In this document: positions 43,979 through 53,239 of the stretch, piece after piece
How the letters are laid out: every line of letters begins with the position of its first letter
Position numbering within the stretch: the first letter of the stretch is position 1
Origin: Lacrimispora algidixylanolytica
GTDB taxonomy: Bacteria > Bacillota > Clostridia > Lachnospirales > Lachnospiraceae
Direction of reading: 5' to 3'
DNA: 64,000 nt
Assembly: GCF_003609635.1 (NCBI RefSeq)
Contig: NZ_MCIA01000033.1
Location: 62,001-126,000 of the forward strand
The notes under the pieces: model-generated
Databases searched by the model: none
Seen by the model: the letters and a program-made list of their open reading frames with translations, nothing else
What the model was told of the DNA's origin: nothing
Made by a program: the position numbers and the translations under genes

Positions 43979-45031
43979 ATGAACCGTGAGCATACAAGAG
44001 TGATTGGAATTGGTGATCGGGTTATCGGAGGTGGTAACCCGGTTCTTATTCAATCCATGTGCAACACAAAGACCCATGATATAGAAGCAACGGTTTCTCA
44101 AATCAATGCACTTGCAAAAGCAGGCTGTGATATCATCCGGGTCGCTGTTCCAGATATGGAGTCAGCAAATGCTTTAAAGGAAATAAAGAAACAAATTACA
44201 ATTCCACTAGTGGCAGATATTCATTTCGATTACCGGCTTGCTATCGCTTCTATAGAAGCAGGAGCCGATAAGATTCGAATCAACCCAGGTAATATAGGTT
44301 CCGTTGACCGGGTTCGTGCTGTTGTTGAAAAAGCCAAGGAATATAACGTACCCATTCGGGTAGGAGTAAACAGTGGCTCTCTGGAGAAAAACTTGATTGA
44401 GAAATATGGTGGTGTGACTGCTCAGGGAATCGTAGATAGTGCCCTAGACAAAGTGCGCATGATTGAAGAATTGGGTTATGACAATCTTGTAATCAGCATT
44501 AAGTCTTCCGATGTTCTTATGTGCATCAAGGCGCATGAATTAATATCAAAGCAAACCGACTATCCTCTTCACGTAGGTATTACGGAATCTGGTACTCTGG
44601 TATCAGGAACCATTAAGTCTTCCGTAGGTCTGGGTATTATTCTTTATGAAGGAATTGGCGATACCATTCGCGTTTCATTGACAGGCGATCCGTTAGAAGA
44701 AATTAAGGCTGCAAGATTGATATTAAAGAGTCTTGGTTTAAGAAGAGGCGGAGTAGAAGTGGTTTCCTGCCCTACCTGCGGAAGAACCCGGATAGACCTT
44801 ATTACATTGGCGAATCAGGTAGAGGAAATGGTATCCAAATTCGACCATCTTGATGTTAAGGTGGCAGTTATGGGCTGTGTCGTTAATGGACCAGGAGAAG
44901 CCAGAGAAGCGGATATTGGTATAGCTGGAGGCGTTGGCGAAGGACTTCTTATTAAAAAAGGAGAAATTATCCGTAAGGTTCCTGAGGATCAGTTACTAAT
45001 GGCACTTCAGGAAGAACTTATGAAAATGTAA
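43979..45031 (+). CDS. ispG: 4-hydroxy-3-methylbut-2-en-1-yl diphosphate synthase
   Basis: A 350-residue iron-sulfur enzyme of the MEP pathway. The N-terminal TIM barrel opens with VIGGGNPVLIQSMCNTKTHD, and the C-terminal [4Fe-4S] domain has CPTCGRTRID and MGCVVNGPGEA. The ATG at 43979 follows GGAGGAAG; an upstream in-frame TTG overlaps that site. With dxr and uppS it forms an isoprenoid cluster ahead of polC. Confidence 0.95.
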   Translation: MNREHTRVIGIGDRVIGGGNPVLIQSMCNTKTHDIEATVSQINALAKAGCDIIRVAVPDMESANALKEIKKQITIPLVADIHFDYRLAIASIEAGADKIRINPGNIGSVDRVRAVVEKAKEYNVPIRVGVNSGSLEKNLIEKYGGVTAQGIVDSALDKVRMIEELGYDNLVISIKSSDVLMCIKAHELISKQTDYPLHVGITESGTLVSGTIKSSVGLGIILYEGIGDTIRVSLTGDPLEEIKAARLILKSLGLRRGGVEVVSCPTCGRTRIDLITLANQVEEMVSKFDHLDVKVAVMGCVVNGPGEAREADIGIAGGVGEGLLIKKGEIIRKVPEDQLLMALQEELMKM

Positions 45032-45042
45032 TAGGTGATAGG

Positions 45043-48000
45043 ATGATGAAAAAATTTTTGGATGTATTTCCAAATTTACATATCACAGACGAACTACGAG
45101 AGCTTTTAAAGCTGGTGGAAGTGGAAAAAATCACTTCCACCAGAGATAGAAGCTCTATTCGTGTTTATCTGATTAGTCAAAGATTAATCCACAAGCAGAA
45201 TATCTATGGTTTGGAAAAAGGAATTAAAGAACAGCTTTTTCCTTCTAAGCAGCTTAGTGTGAAAGTGATTGAACGTTTTAATCTGTCGGAACAGTATACG
45301 CCTCAGAAGCTTTTAAAAGCATATAAGGATAGCTTGTTAATGGAGCTGAAGAATTACAGTATCATCGAGTATAATATGTTTCGTAAAGCGATATTTAAGT
45401 TTCCGGAGCAGGATTTGCTTAAGCTTACCGTGGAAGACACCATTGTTACCAGGGAAAAGGCAGGAGAACTAAAACGGATTTTAGAGAAGATATTTATCGA
45501 ACGCTGCGGCTTACCTTTAGAGGTACAGTATGATTATGTGGCTCCTCGGGTCAATGAACTTGCTAAGCAAAAAGAACTGCAGATGCAACGGGAAGTTGAG
45601 GAGATTGTAAGACGTACTGCGTTTGGATCAAAACTTATGGAAGAAAATATGGGAGAGGCTTCTTCTTTAAGTGCAGATAACATAAGCCCCGAATCTGTGG
45701 CAAGCGATACTTCACAGGAAGTACCGTTTGTTCAGGACGGCCAGACGAATGCACTTCGTATGGGCGGAAAAAAGGAGCCTGGAAAAGCTTCTGGGTCTGA
45801 TTTTGGTAAAAAAGAGAATGGAAAGAAGGAATGGAAAGACTATAAAAAGAGTGGAAATCCTTATGTAAAACGTTCCGATAATCCAGATGTACTTTATGGC
45901 CGAGATTTTGATGGAGACACAATTGAGATTGATAAGATAGAGGGCGAAATCGGTGAAATAAATATTCGTGGAAAGATTCTGACAGTGGATAGCAGAGAAT
46001 TAAGAAGCGGTAAAACTATTATGATCTTTGATGTGAGTGATTTCACCGATACGCTTACCGTAAAAATATTTGCAAAAGAAGAGCAGGTAGATGACCTGAA
46101 GGCTGCGGTAGTAAAGGGAAGCTTTATTAAGATTAAAGGCGTTACTACCATTGATAAATTTGATGGTGAGCTTACACTGGGTTCTGTAGTGGGAATCAAG
46201 AAATCAGAAGATTTTACCGGCAAAAGAACGGATAACAGCTTGCAAAAGAGAGTAGAGCTACACTGCCATACTAAGATGAGTGATATGGATGGGGTATCCG
46301 AGGTAAAAGATATTGTTAAGCGTGCTAAGAAGTGGGGGATGCCTGCCATTGCTATCACAGATCACGGATGTGTACAATCATTTCCCGACGCCAATCATGC
46401 ATTGGACAAGGGAGATACCTTTAAAATTATTTATGGAGTGGAAGGGTATTTAGTAGATGATCTAAAGCAGTTGGTGGATAATTCACGTGGACAGAAGCTT
46501 TCCGATACCTATGTTGTTTTTGACATTGAGACTACGGGATTTAGTTCTTCCAAAAATCGCATTATTGAAATTGGTGCGGTAAAGATACAAGATGGTACCG
46601 TAATAGATCGATATAGCACCTTTGTAAATCCTGAGGTACCCATTCCCTTTGAAATTGAAAAGTTGACTGGCATCAATGATAACATGGTACTGCCTCATCC
46701 AAAGATAGATGAAATACTTCCTCAATTTCTGGACTTTTGTTCAGATGCGGTTTTAGTCGCACATAATGCCTCTTTTGACATCAGTTTTATTGCCTATAAT
46801 GCAACACGTTTGGGAATTCCATTTACTCCTACGGTGATTGATACAGTGGCTCTGGCAAGACTTCTTTTGCCAAGTTTAAACCGTTATAAACTTGATACGG
46901 TTGCGAAAGCACTTAAAATTTCGTTGGAAAATCATCACCGAGCGGTGGATGATGCAGGATGTACCGCACTTATATTTGCGAAGTTTGTTCAAATGTTAAA
47001 AGACCGTGGAGTGGAAAGCCTGGATGAACTGAACCAGTTAAGCACGATGTCAGCTAGCATGATCAAAAAATTACCGACTCATCACGTTATTATATTGGCT
47101 GCCAATGATGTAGGCAGGGTAAACTTATACCGTCTAATTTCCAGATCTCATATTGACTTTTATGCCAGGAGACCGCGAATTCCTAAAAGTGTATTAAATG
47201 AAAATAGGGAAGGTTTAATCATTGGTTCTGCCTGTGAAGCGGGCGAGGTATATCAGGCACTGTTAAGAGGTTCTTCCGATGCAGATGTTACAAAACTTGT
47301 GAATTATTATGATTATCTGGAAATTCAGCCTCTTGGTAACAATGGGTTTATGCTTCGAGATGAAAAAAGTGTGGTAAAAACAGAGCAAGATCTCATTGAT
47401 ATTAATAAAAAGATAGTATCCTTAGGAGAACAGTTTGGAAAGCCGGTCTGTGCAACTTGTGATGTGCATTTTCTGGACCCAGAAGATGAGGTCTACCGAA
47501 GAATTATCATGGCAGGCCAAGGTTTTAAGGATTCGGATGAACAAGCGCCCCTTTATTTACGAACAACAGAAGAGATGCTTAAGGAATTTGAGTATCTTGG
47601 CCCCAACAAAGCAGAAGAAGTGGTGATTAAGAACACCAGGAAAATTGCTGACATGTGCGAAAAGATATCTCCGGTGCGCCCTGATAAATGCGCTCCTGTC
47701 ATTGAAAATTCTGATGAGGATTTAAGAAACATCTGTTATGACAAGGCTCATGCAATCTATGGGGATAATCTGCCTACAATCGTTACAGAGCGCCTGGAGA
47801 GAGAGTTGAATTCCATTATTACCAATGGATTTGCGGTTATGTACATTATCGCTCAGAAGCTGGTTTGGAAATCCAATGAAGATGGATATCTGGTAGGGTC
47901 GAGGGGTTCTGTAGGTTCTTCCTTCGTGGCTTATATGTCAGGTATTACCGAGGTTAATTCATTAAGTCCTCATTACTATTGTACGGAATGTCATTATTAT

Positions 48001-49587
48001 GATTTTGATTCAGATGAAGTAAAACAGTTTTCTGGTATGGCAGGTTGCGATATGCCAGATAAAACTTGTCCGGTTTGCGGTCATCCACTGGAAAAAGATG
48101 GATTTGATATCCCCTTTGAAACATTCCTGGGATTTAAAGGAGATAAGGAACCGGATATCGATCTTAATTTCTCCGGTGAATATCAAAGCAAAGCACATGA
48201 TTATACGGAAGTCATCTTTGGAAAAGGGCAGACTTTCCGAGCGGGCACCATTGGTACGTTGGCGGATAAGACGGCTTTTGGATATGTTAAGAATTACTAC
48301 GAAGAGCATGGAGTAAGAAAGAGAAACTGTGAGATTAACCGCATCGTTCAAGGGTGCGTGGGAGTAAGAAGGACCACAGGGCAACATCCAGGCGGTATTA
48401 TTGTTCTGCCTCATGGTGAGGAAATTTATTCCTTCACTCCGGTGCAACGCCCAGCCAATGATATGACTACCATGACGGTGACCACCCATTTTGATTATCA
48501 CTCCATTGACCATAATCTTTTGAAACTTGATATTCTGGGACACGACGATCCTACTATGATACGAATGCTTCAGGATCTCATTGGATTTGATCCAGTAAAA
48601 GACATCCCGCTAGATAGTCCTGAGGTTATGTCCCTGTTTCAGGATACTTCAGCACTTTTTATTTTGCCAGAAGATATCGGAGGATGTAAGCTGGGGGCTT
48701 TGGGTGTACCTGAATTTGGTACGGATTTTGCTATGCAGATGTTAATTGATACAAAACCTAAGTATTTTTCCGATTTGGTGCGTATCGCAGGTCTTGCCCA
48801 CGGAACCGATGTTTGGCTTGGTAATGCCCAAGCTTTGATTCAAGAAGGAAAGGCAACCATTCAGACAGCCATCTGTACTCGAGATGATATCATGGTTTAT
48901 CTGATTTCAATGGGGATGGAGGAAGGTCTCTCTTTTTCTATCATGGAAAGTGTTCGTAAGGGAAAAGGACTGATGCCAGATTGGGAAACAGAAATGATTG
49001 CACATGGGGTGCCTGACTGGTACATATGGTCTTGTAAAAAAATTAAATATATGTTCCCCAAAGCCCATGCGGCGGCCTATGTTATGATGGCTTGGCGTAT
49101 AGCTTATTGTAAGGTGTTTTATCCTTTGGCTTATTATGCCTCTTTTTTCAGTATTCGCGCAAGCGGCTTTAGCTATGAGCTCATGTGTCAGGGAAGGGAA
49201 AAGCTGGAGCATTACCTAGCTGATTACCGTAAGAGAATGGATACGCTATCAAAAAAAGAACTGGATACCTTACGTGATATGCGTATCGTACAGGAGATGT
49301 ATGCTAGGGGTTATGAGTTTATGCCGATTGATATCTATCGGGCAAAGGCAAGACATTTTCAGATCTTTGATGGAAAACTGATGCCGTCCTTAAGCAGTAT
49401 AGACGGATTGGGGGAAAAGGCTGCAGATGCCGTGGTGGATGCGGTCAAAGATGGTAAATTCCTTTCCAGGGAAGACTTTAGGAATCGTTCGAAGGTCAGC
49501 AAGACAGTTTGTGATCTGATGGGAGAAATGAGTCTTTTAGGAGAACTTCCTGAATCCAATCAGTTGTCATTGTTTGATCTGGGTTAA
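45043..49587 (+). CDS. polC: DNA polymerase III alpha subunit, Gram-positive type
   Basis: 1514 residues, somewhat longer than usual (about 1430-1460) because of a charged, low-complexity linker at roughly 200-290. Order: N-terminal domain (1-190), OB fold (about 305-390), PHP part 1 (ELHCHTKMSDMDG, about 405), a DEDD 3'-5' exonuclease inserted into the PHP domain (VVFDIETTG near 490; HNASFDISF), PHP remainder, then the polymerase core (GSRGSVGSSFVAYMSGITEV; PDIDLNFSGEYQ) with a zinc-binding insert (CTECHYYDF...CPVCGHPL) and C-terminal helix-hairpin-helix (IDGLGEKAADAV). The main replicative polymerase. No clear terminator follows. Confidence 0.96.
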   Translation: MMKKFLDVFPNLHITDELRELLKLVEVEKITSTRDRSSIRVYLISQRLIHKQNIYGLEKGIKEQLFPSKQLSVKVIERFNLSEQYTPQKLLKAYKDSLLMELKNYSIIEYNMFRKAIFKFPEQDLLKLTVEDTIVTREKAGELKRILEKIFIERCGLPLEVQYDYVAPRVNELAKQKELQMQREVEEIVRRTAFGSKLMEENMGEASSLSADNISPESVASDTSQEVPFVQDGQTNALRMGGKKEPGKASGSDFGKKENGKKEWKDYKKSGNPYVKRSDNPDVLYGRDFDGDTIEIDKIEGEIGEINIRGKILTVDSRELRSGKTIMIFDVSDFTDTLTVKIFAKEEQVDDLKAAVVKGSFIKIKGVTTIDKFDGELTLGSVVGIKKSEDFTGKRTDNSLQKRVELHCHTKMSDMDGVSEVKDIVKRAKKWGMPAIAITDHGCVQSFPDANHALDKGDTFKIIYGVEGYLVDDLKQLVDNSRGQKLSDTYVVFDIETTGFSSSKNRIIEIGAVKIQDGTVIDRYSTFVNPEVPIPFEIEKLTGINDNMVLPHPKIDEILPQFLDFCSDAVLVAHNASFDISFIAYNATRLGIPFTPTVIDTVALARLLLPSLNRYKLDTVAKALKISLENHHRAVDDAGCTALIFAKFVQMLKDRGVESLDELNQLSTMSASMIKKLPTHHVIILAANDVGRVNLYRLISRSHIDFYARRPRIPKSVLNENREGLIIGSACEAGEVYQALLRGSSDADVTKLVNYYDYLEIQPLGNNGFMLRDEKSVVKTEQDLIDINKKIVSLGEQFGKPVCATCDVHFLDPEDEVYRRIIMAGQGFKDSDEQAPLYLRTTEEMLKEFEYLGPNKAEEVVIKNTRKIADMCEKISPVRPDKCAPVIENSDEDLRNICYDKAHAIYGDNLPTIVTERLERELNSIITNGFAVMYIIAQKLVWKSNEDGYLVGSRGSVGSSFVAYMSGITEVNSLSPHYYCTECHYYDFDSDEVKQFSGMAGCDMPDKTCPVCGHPLEKDGFDIPFETFLGFKGDKEPDIDLNFSGEYQSKAHDYTEVIFGKGQTFRAGTIGTLADKTAFGYVKNYYEEHGVRKRNCEINRIVQGCVGVRRTTGQHPGGIIVLPHGEEIYSFTPVQRPANDMTTMTVTTHFDYHSIDHNLLKLDILGHDDPTMIRMLQDLIGFDPVKDIPLDSPEVMSLFQDTSALFILPEDIGGCKLGALGVPEFGTDFAMQMLIDTKPKYFSDLVRIAGLAHGTDVWLGNAQALIQEGKATIQTAICTRDDIMVYLISMGMEEGLSFSIMESVRKGKGLMPDWETEMIAHGVPDWYIWSCKKIKYMFPKAHAAAYVMMAWRIAYCKVFYPLAYYASFFSIRASGFSYELMCQGREKLEHYLADYRKRMDTLSKKELDTLRDMRIVQEMYARGYEFMPIDIYRAKARHFQIFDGKLMPSLSSIDGLGEKAADAVVDAVKDGKFLSREDFRNRSKVSKTVCDLMGEMSLLGELPESNQLSLFDLG

Positions 49588-49636
49588 ATATATTTTTCCA
49601 TTATTTGATATTATTTAAAATATTTTGCAAATATGG

Positions 49637-49675
49637 TTGACATACGTTAGGATTTATATTATACTACCTAACGTA
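49637..49675 (+). promoter_or_regulatory. tRNA operon promoter with embedded inverted repeat
   Basis: TTGACA (49637-49642), 17 bases, TATACT (49660-49665): close to perfect. TACGTTAGG (49643-49651) and CCTAACGTA (49667-49675) are exact 9-bp inverted copies flanking the -10. Confidence 0.85.
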
Positions 49676-49677
49676 AT

Positions 49678-49751
49678 CGAGGCGTGGCTCAGTTTGGTAG
49701 AGCGCTGCGTTCGGGACGCAGAGGTCGCAAGTTCGAATCTTGTCGCCTCGA
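49678..49751 (+). tRNA. tRNA-Pro (anticodon CGG)
   Basis: Acceptor stem CGAGGCG/CGCCTCG, D arm GCTC...GAGC, anticodon stem CTGCG/CGCAG around loop TTCGGGA (anticodon CGG), T arm with TTCGAAT. No CCA is encoded. Confidence 0.95.
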
Positions 49752-49773
49752 TTCTGCACCTTTTATTTGTAAG

Positions 49774-49845
49774 GGCCTATTGGTCAAGCGGTTAAGACAC
49801 CGCCCTCTCACGGCGGAATCCCGAGTTCGATTCTCGGATAGGTCA
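49774..49845 (+). tRNA. tRNA-Glu (anticodon CTC)
   Basis: Acceptor stem GGCCTAT/ATAGGTC (one G-U), anticodon stem CCGCC/GGCGG around CTCTCAC (anticodon CTC), T arm with TTCGATT. No CCA is encoded. It follows the Pro tRNA by 22 bases and shares its promoter. Confidence 0.95.
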
Positions 49846-49850
49846 TCATT

Positions 49851-49881
49851 AACCTTCAGGATAAAACCTGGAGGTTTTTTG
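49851..49881 (+). terminator. Terminator of the tRNA operon
   Basis: AACCTTCAGG/CCTGGAGGTT stem (one G-U), then TTTTTTG. Confidence 0.85.
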
Positions 49882-49917
49882 TGTTAGCAAATGGAAGGTC
49901 TGAAGGGACTGGAAAAA

Positions 49918-49948
49918 AGCAGGCGTAGAATTTAGCCTGCTTTTTTTA
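49918..49948 (+). terminator. Second terminator downstream of the tRNAs
   Basis: AGCAGGC (49918-49924) pairs with GCCTGCT (49935-49941), then a run of T. Confidence 0.8.
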
Positions 49949-49972
49949 TTGTATGGCAGTCTTTTAATAAAC

Positions 49973-50435
49973 CACCTGCTATGCAGGTGTGACCACAGTA
50001 GCTTTAGCTTCAAGTAAAAAACCTTAGTGAGAATACCACCAAATATCAGTGTATCAAGTTTTATGGGATATTTAAAAGGGAAGAGTACGCTTATGATATT
50101 TGAAAGGAATGCAAATTTGAAATACAAATATGGAAGCAGACATTTTTGGTGTCGTGAATATTATGTAGATACAGTGGGAAAGAATGCAAAGAAGATACAA
50201 GAATATATTCAGAATCAATTAAAAGAAGATTTAGAATATGATCAAATGACGTTAAAAGAATACATAGACCCGTTCACGGGTGAGCCGGTAAAACAAAGCA
50301 AATAAAATGAGCCCTGTTGGGCTCAGTAGATAAATGTTTGTGCGGCTGTGGATTTTTTTCGAAGAGCCTTTAGGCTCCAACGTCGGTAATAACCCCTTAT
50401 AGGGGTAGAGCAAACCACCCGTTCAACGGGTGGTT
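49973..50435 (+). mobile_element. Decayed IS200/IS605-type element with both hairpin ends
   Basis: Left-end hairpin CACCTGC-TAT-GCAGGTG (49973-49989) and right-end hairpin AACCACCC...GGGTGGTT (50413-50435) are perfect, sequence-related palindromes of the kind recognised by Y1 transposases. Between them lies the C-terminal part of an IS200 transposase. At about 460 bp the element is shorter than an intact IS200 (about 700 bp). Three more hairpins lie between the transposase stop and the right end (50308-50325, 50364-50377, 50393-50405). Confidence 0.8.
50027..50305 (+). pseudogene. IS200-type Y1 transposase, N-terminally truncated
   Basis: The readable frame (from about 50030) covers the last 90 or so residues of a TnpA of the IS200 family: VSSFMGYLKGKSTLMIFERN, then HFWCREYYVDTVGKN and a C-terminal region ending FTGEPVKQSK. 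The helix with the catalytic Tyr (IQEYIQNQL) is kept, but the HUH metal-binding motif, which should lie just before RIPPNISVSS, and everything N-terminal to it are gone. It has no good ribosome binding site. Inactive by itself; it could be mobilised only by a transposase elsewhere. Confidence 0.82.
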
Positions 50436-50617
50436 ATGATTGGAAGTAACTGAGGTATGTTCCCAGCTGTTCATTCTAAATAATAAATTGTTTATTTAAA
50501 CAAAATGGAATTTTTTGTTGTTAAATTAAGATAATATATGGTAATATGAAAAAAAGTTTTGTTTTCTGTTTTATATTTTTGTTTTTACAAAACATTTTTA
50601 AGTTTTTAGGAGGATAC

Positions 50618-51505
50618 ATGGATAGAATTACTCTTAACGAGATTAAGGATAAATTAGATTTTTTTCATAAAATGTTTGATGCTGTTCGTTTGATAGATCC
50701 GCTGCATAAAAAAGTAATAGAATGCCAAGATTCTGATATTTTGATTACAAAAGAAGTGTGCTATCACTATTGGGGAGATAAAAAAATATGTGATAATTGC
50801 ATTTCTATGCGGTCTTATCAGGAGGACAAAAGCTTGGTAAAGATGGAAAAAAGCCAGAATGCTGTTTTTCTTGTGACCGCGATCCCCATTACTACGAATG
50901 AATCTCCTGCTGTTTTAGAGCTACTTAAAAATGTGACAGATACCATGTTTGTGGGAAGCGGAGAGTACAATAAAAGTGAGATGCTTAGCAGGTATGTGGA
51001 GGAGATTAGCAATGCCATCATAAAAGATCCTCTTACGTTACTATTTAATCGAAGGTTTGTGGAGGAGCGGCTTCCAGCGGACATTGTGGAGTCCACACTG
51101 GCTAACAGACCTCTATCCCTTTGCTTTCTTGATCTTGATAATTTTAAGGCTATCAATGATACTTATGGCCATGGGGCGGGGGACAAGGCGATCAAAACCG
51201 TGAGCGAAATTATTATCAGTAACATTGATTGTGACAAATCCTGGGCAGCCAGATACGGAGGAGATGAGTTTCTTGTCTGCTTAAATGGTACAAGGGAAGA
51301 AGATGCACAATTGATTATGAAAAAAATACAGAGGGATGTGGGCAACCTTCCAATTTATTCAGAAAAAGATAGTATTAAGTTGTCTCTTACTTATGGGATT
51401 AAGACAATGGAAGATATCCCGCTTACGGCAGCAGAACTTATAAGAGAAGCAGACAAGGTTATGTACCTAGCAAAACAATTTAAATATCATTATGGCCAAA
51501 ACTGA
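50618..51505 (+). CDS. GGDEF-domain protein (diguanylate cyclase) with Cys-rich N-terminal sensor
   Basis: 295 residues. Residues 1-120 look like a PAS-type sensor with Cys36, Cys48, Cys58 and Cys61 (VCYHYWGDKKICDNC), which could bind a metal or respond to redox. Residues about 135-295 form a GGDEF domain with intact active site RYGGDEF and the DxLTxLxNRR start (DPLTLLFNRRF), so cyclic-di-GMP synthesis is expected. The RxxD inhibitory site before GGDEF is missing. No membrane helix. The start follows AGGAGG; an in-frame ATG at 50546 would add 24 hydrophobic residues without a ribosome binding site. Confidence 0.88.
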   Translation: MDRITLNEIKDKLDFFHKMFDAVRLIDPLHKKVIECQDSDILITKEVCYHYWGDKKICDNCISMRSYQEDKSLVKMEKSQNAVFLVTAIPITTNESPAVLELLKNVTDTMFVGSGEYNKSEMLSRYVEEISNAIIKDPLTLLFNRRFVEERLPADIVESTLANRPLSLCFLDLDNFKAINDTYGHGAGDKAIKTVSEIIISNIDCDKSWAARYGGDEFLVCLNGTREEDAQLIMKKIQRDVGNLPIYSEKDSIKLSLTYGIKTMEDIPLTAAELIREADKVMYLAKQFKYHYGQN

Positions 51506-51554
51506 AGGAAAGGTTTATAAGACGTAAATAATTTTCCAGAATTGGAAATAGAAG

Positions 51555-51583
51555 TTGCAGTTTTATTTATTTCTTAATATAAT
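51555..51583 (+). promoter_or_regulatory. Sigma-A promoter of the DUF1538-PII operon, apparently leaderless
   Basis: TTGCAG (51555-51560), 17 bases, TATAAT (51578-51583). Only six bases separate the -10 from the ATG at 51590, so transcription should start at or next to the A of the start codon. The dyad TTTCCA-GAAT-TGGAAA (51533-51548) lies just above the -35 and may be a regulator site. Confidence 0.7.
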
Positions 51584-51589
51584 TAAAAT

Positions 51590-53239
51590 ATGAAAACATT
51601 ACGTACTTTAAAAGAGGTTTTTTTATCTTCAATTCCGCTTGTTTTTATTATTATAATTGTTTGTGTCTTTGTGGCGCCAATGGAACGATCATCCGACTAT
51701 GTAAAATTGGTAATTGGTTATTTGAGCGTCGTATTTGGGCAGGCATTTTTTTTAATTGGACTTGATTCCAGTATTCTACCCATTGGAAAGCTGGTTGGTA
51801 GTTCCCTGATTAAATTTAATAAAAGTTTATTTATTATCTTGTTCGGAATCCTTTTTGGTATTTTGGCCACGGTTGCTGAACCCGCTCTGGCGGTACTTGC
51901 AAGACAAACTCATATGACCATGAATGAGGTCAATGAAACTGTCTTTGTATGGATACTAAGCACAGGTGTGGGTATCTTTGTTGGATTAGCCTTATACCGA
52001 GTCATTAAGGACATGAACATCAAGTTCATATTTGCAATTCTTTATGTGATGACATTTTTGATTATAATTTTTGTTCCTGATGAATTCATGGCACTTGCTT
52101 TTGATGGAAGCGGCGCGACCACAGGTGACATTTCAGTTCCATTTATTCTTGCACTTGGTATGGGTATTTCGGCAACCATGTCAAAGCGTAAGACAAACGA
52201 TGATATGTTTGGTATCATAGGAATCGCTTCGGTAGGTCCCATTATTGCAGTATTTATCTATGGTATTATTTTAAAGATTAGTTATGGAGGGAATCTGCCT
52301 CCTGCCGGTATTTATGATCCAGGCGGAGCGGAAAGCTTTTTAAAGTTAATTCTTTCTAATGTAACTGGAGTTGCCTTAGCGTTGTTTCCAATTATCATTG
52401 TTTTTTTGCCATTTCAGTTCTTTGTGGTTAAGCTTCCAAAGAAACAGTTTATAAGAACCATACTTGGTGTTGTTCCGGTGTATCTTGGATTGCTCATTTT
52501 TCTCTCGGGGATTGATTATGGTTTTGCATTTGCAGGAAAATACATTGGTGAAGTGTTTTTAAGCGCAGGTCGTCCCCAATGGTTTAAGTGGTTGCTTCTT
52601 CCTCTAGGTTTTGTTCTGGGAGCAGCTATCACTTTATCGGAGCCAGCGGTTACGGTATTGGGAGAGCAGCTAGAAGAGATAACCAATGGTCATATTCAAA
52701 AGATGACCATACGGACGACTCTTGCCATTGGAATCGGTTTTGCTTCACTTTTCTCAATGCTTAAGATCTTAACCCAGATTAATATACTTTGGTTTCTGGT
52801 ACCTCTTTATGCGATATCTCTGATTATGATGATAAAGAGTTCTCCTTTGTTCGTAGGCCTTGCATTTGATTCGGGGGGAGTGACAGGGGGAGCATTAACT
52901 TCTGCTTTTTTAACACCGCTGACTCTGGGAACCGCCCAGGCAGTAGCTCTTACAGCAGGGAGTGAGGCTCAATCTGTGCTTACCAATGGATTTGGAATCA
53001 TCGCATTTATTTCAGTTACACCATTAATCGCTGTTCAGTCTCTTGGTTTACTTTATAACCGAAAGTTGAAGCAGGCTCAGGCGTTAAATGAGAAGTTTGA
53101 GCAGGAAAAATACGAGGAATTATCTTTTTATGCAGCACAGCTGGAGGAAGAGGATGCCAGTTCTATAGAACCCATACTTCAGGATACTGAATGTGAGATG
53201 GAACCGTTTATTGATTTAGAGGAGGGCGCCCATGGATAA
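51590..53239 (+). CDS. DUF1538-family membrane protein with internal duplication
   Basis: 549 residues with about twelve to fourteen hydrophobic helices. The two halves repeat: ATVAEPALAVLARQ and ITLSEPAVTVLGEQ; LAFDGSGATTGDISVPF and LAFDSGGVTGGALTSAF. This pseudo-symmetry is typical of transporters, and the conserved acidic and Gly/Thr motifs could line a pathway, but the DUF1538 substrate is unknown. A hydrophilic acidic C-terminal tail (about 485-549) is cytoplasmic. No Shine-Dalgarno is present and the promoter abuts the start codon. It overlaps the first of two PII-like genes, which suggests PII control as with AmtB-GlnK. Confidence 0.85.
   Translation: MKTLRTLKEVFLSSIPLVFIIIIVCVFVAPMERSSDYVKLVIGYLSVVFGQAFFLIGLDSSILPIGKLVGSSLIKFNKSLFIILFGILFGILATVAEPALAVLARQTHMTMNEVNETVFVWILSTGVGIFVGLALYRVIKDMNIKFIFAILYVMTFLIIIFVPDEFMALAFDGSGATTGDISVPFILALGMGISATMSKRKTNDDMFGIIGIASVGPIIAVFIYGIILKISYGGNLPPAGIYDPGGAESFLKLILSNVTGVALALFPIIIVFLPFQFFVVKLPKKQFIRTILGVVPVYLGLLIFLSGIDYGFAFAGKYIGEVFLSAGRPQWFKWLLLPLGFVLGAAITLSEPAVTVLGEQLEEITNGHIQKMTIRTTLAIGIGFASLFSMLKILTQINILWFLVPLYAISLIMMIKSSPLFVGLAFDSGGVTGGALTSAFLTPLTLGTAQAVALTAGSEAQSVLTNGFGIIAFISVTPLIAVQSLGLLYNRKLKQAQALNEKFEQEKYEELSFYAAQLEEEDASSIEPILQDTECEMEPFIDLEEGAHG

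Noticed and set aside
45894-46358. 154-codon Ser/Ile-rich frame antisense to polC
   Set aside because: Composition is that of a reversed coding strand; no start signal.
48010-48543. 177-codon open frame antisense to polC
   Set aside because: Low-complexity, no ribosome binding site, lies wholly within a well-supported polymerase domain.
49684-49887. Short open frame across the two tRNA genes
   Set aside because: It reads through both tRNAs and the following terminator; not a protein gene.
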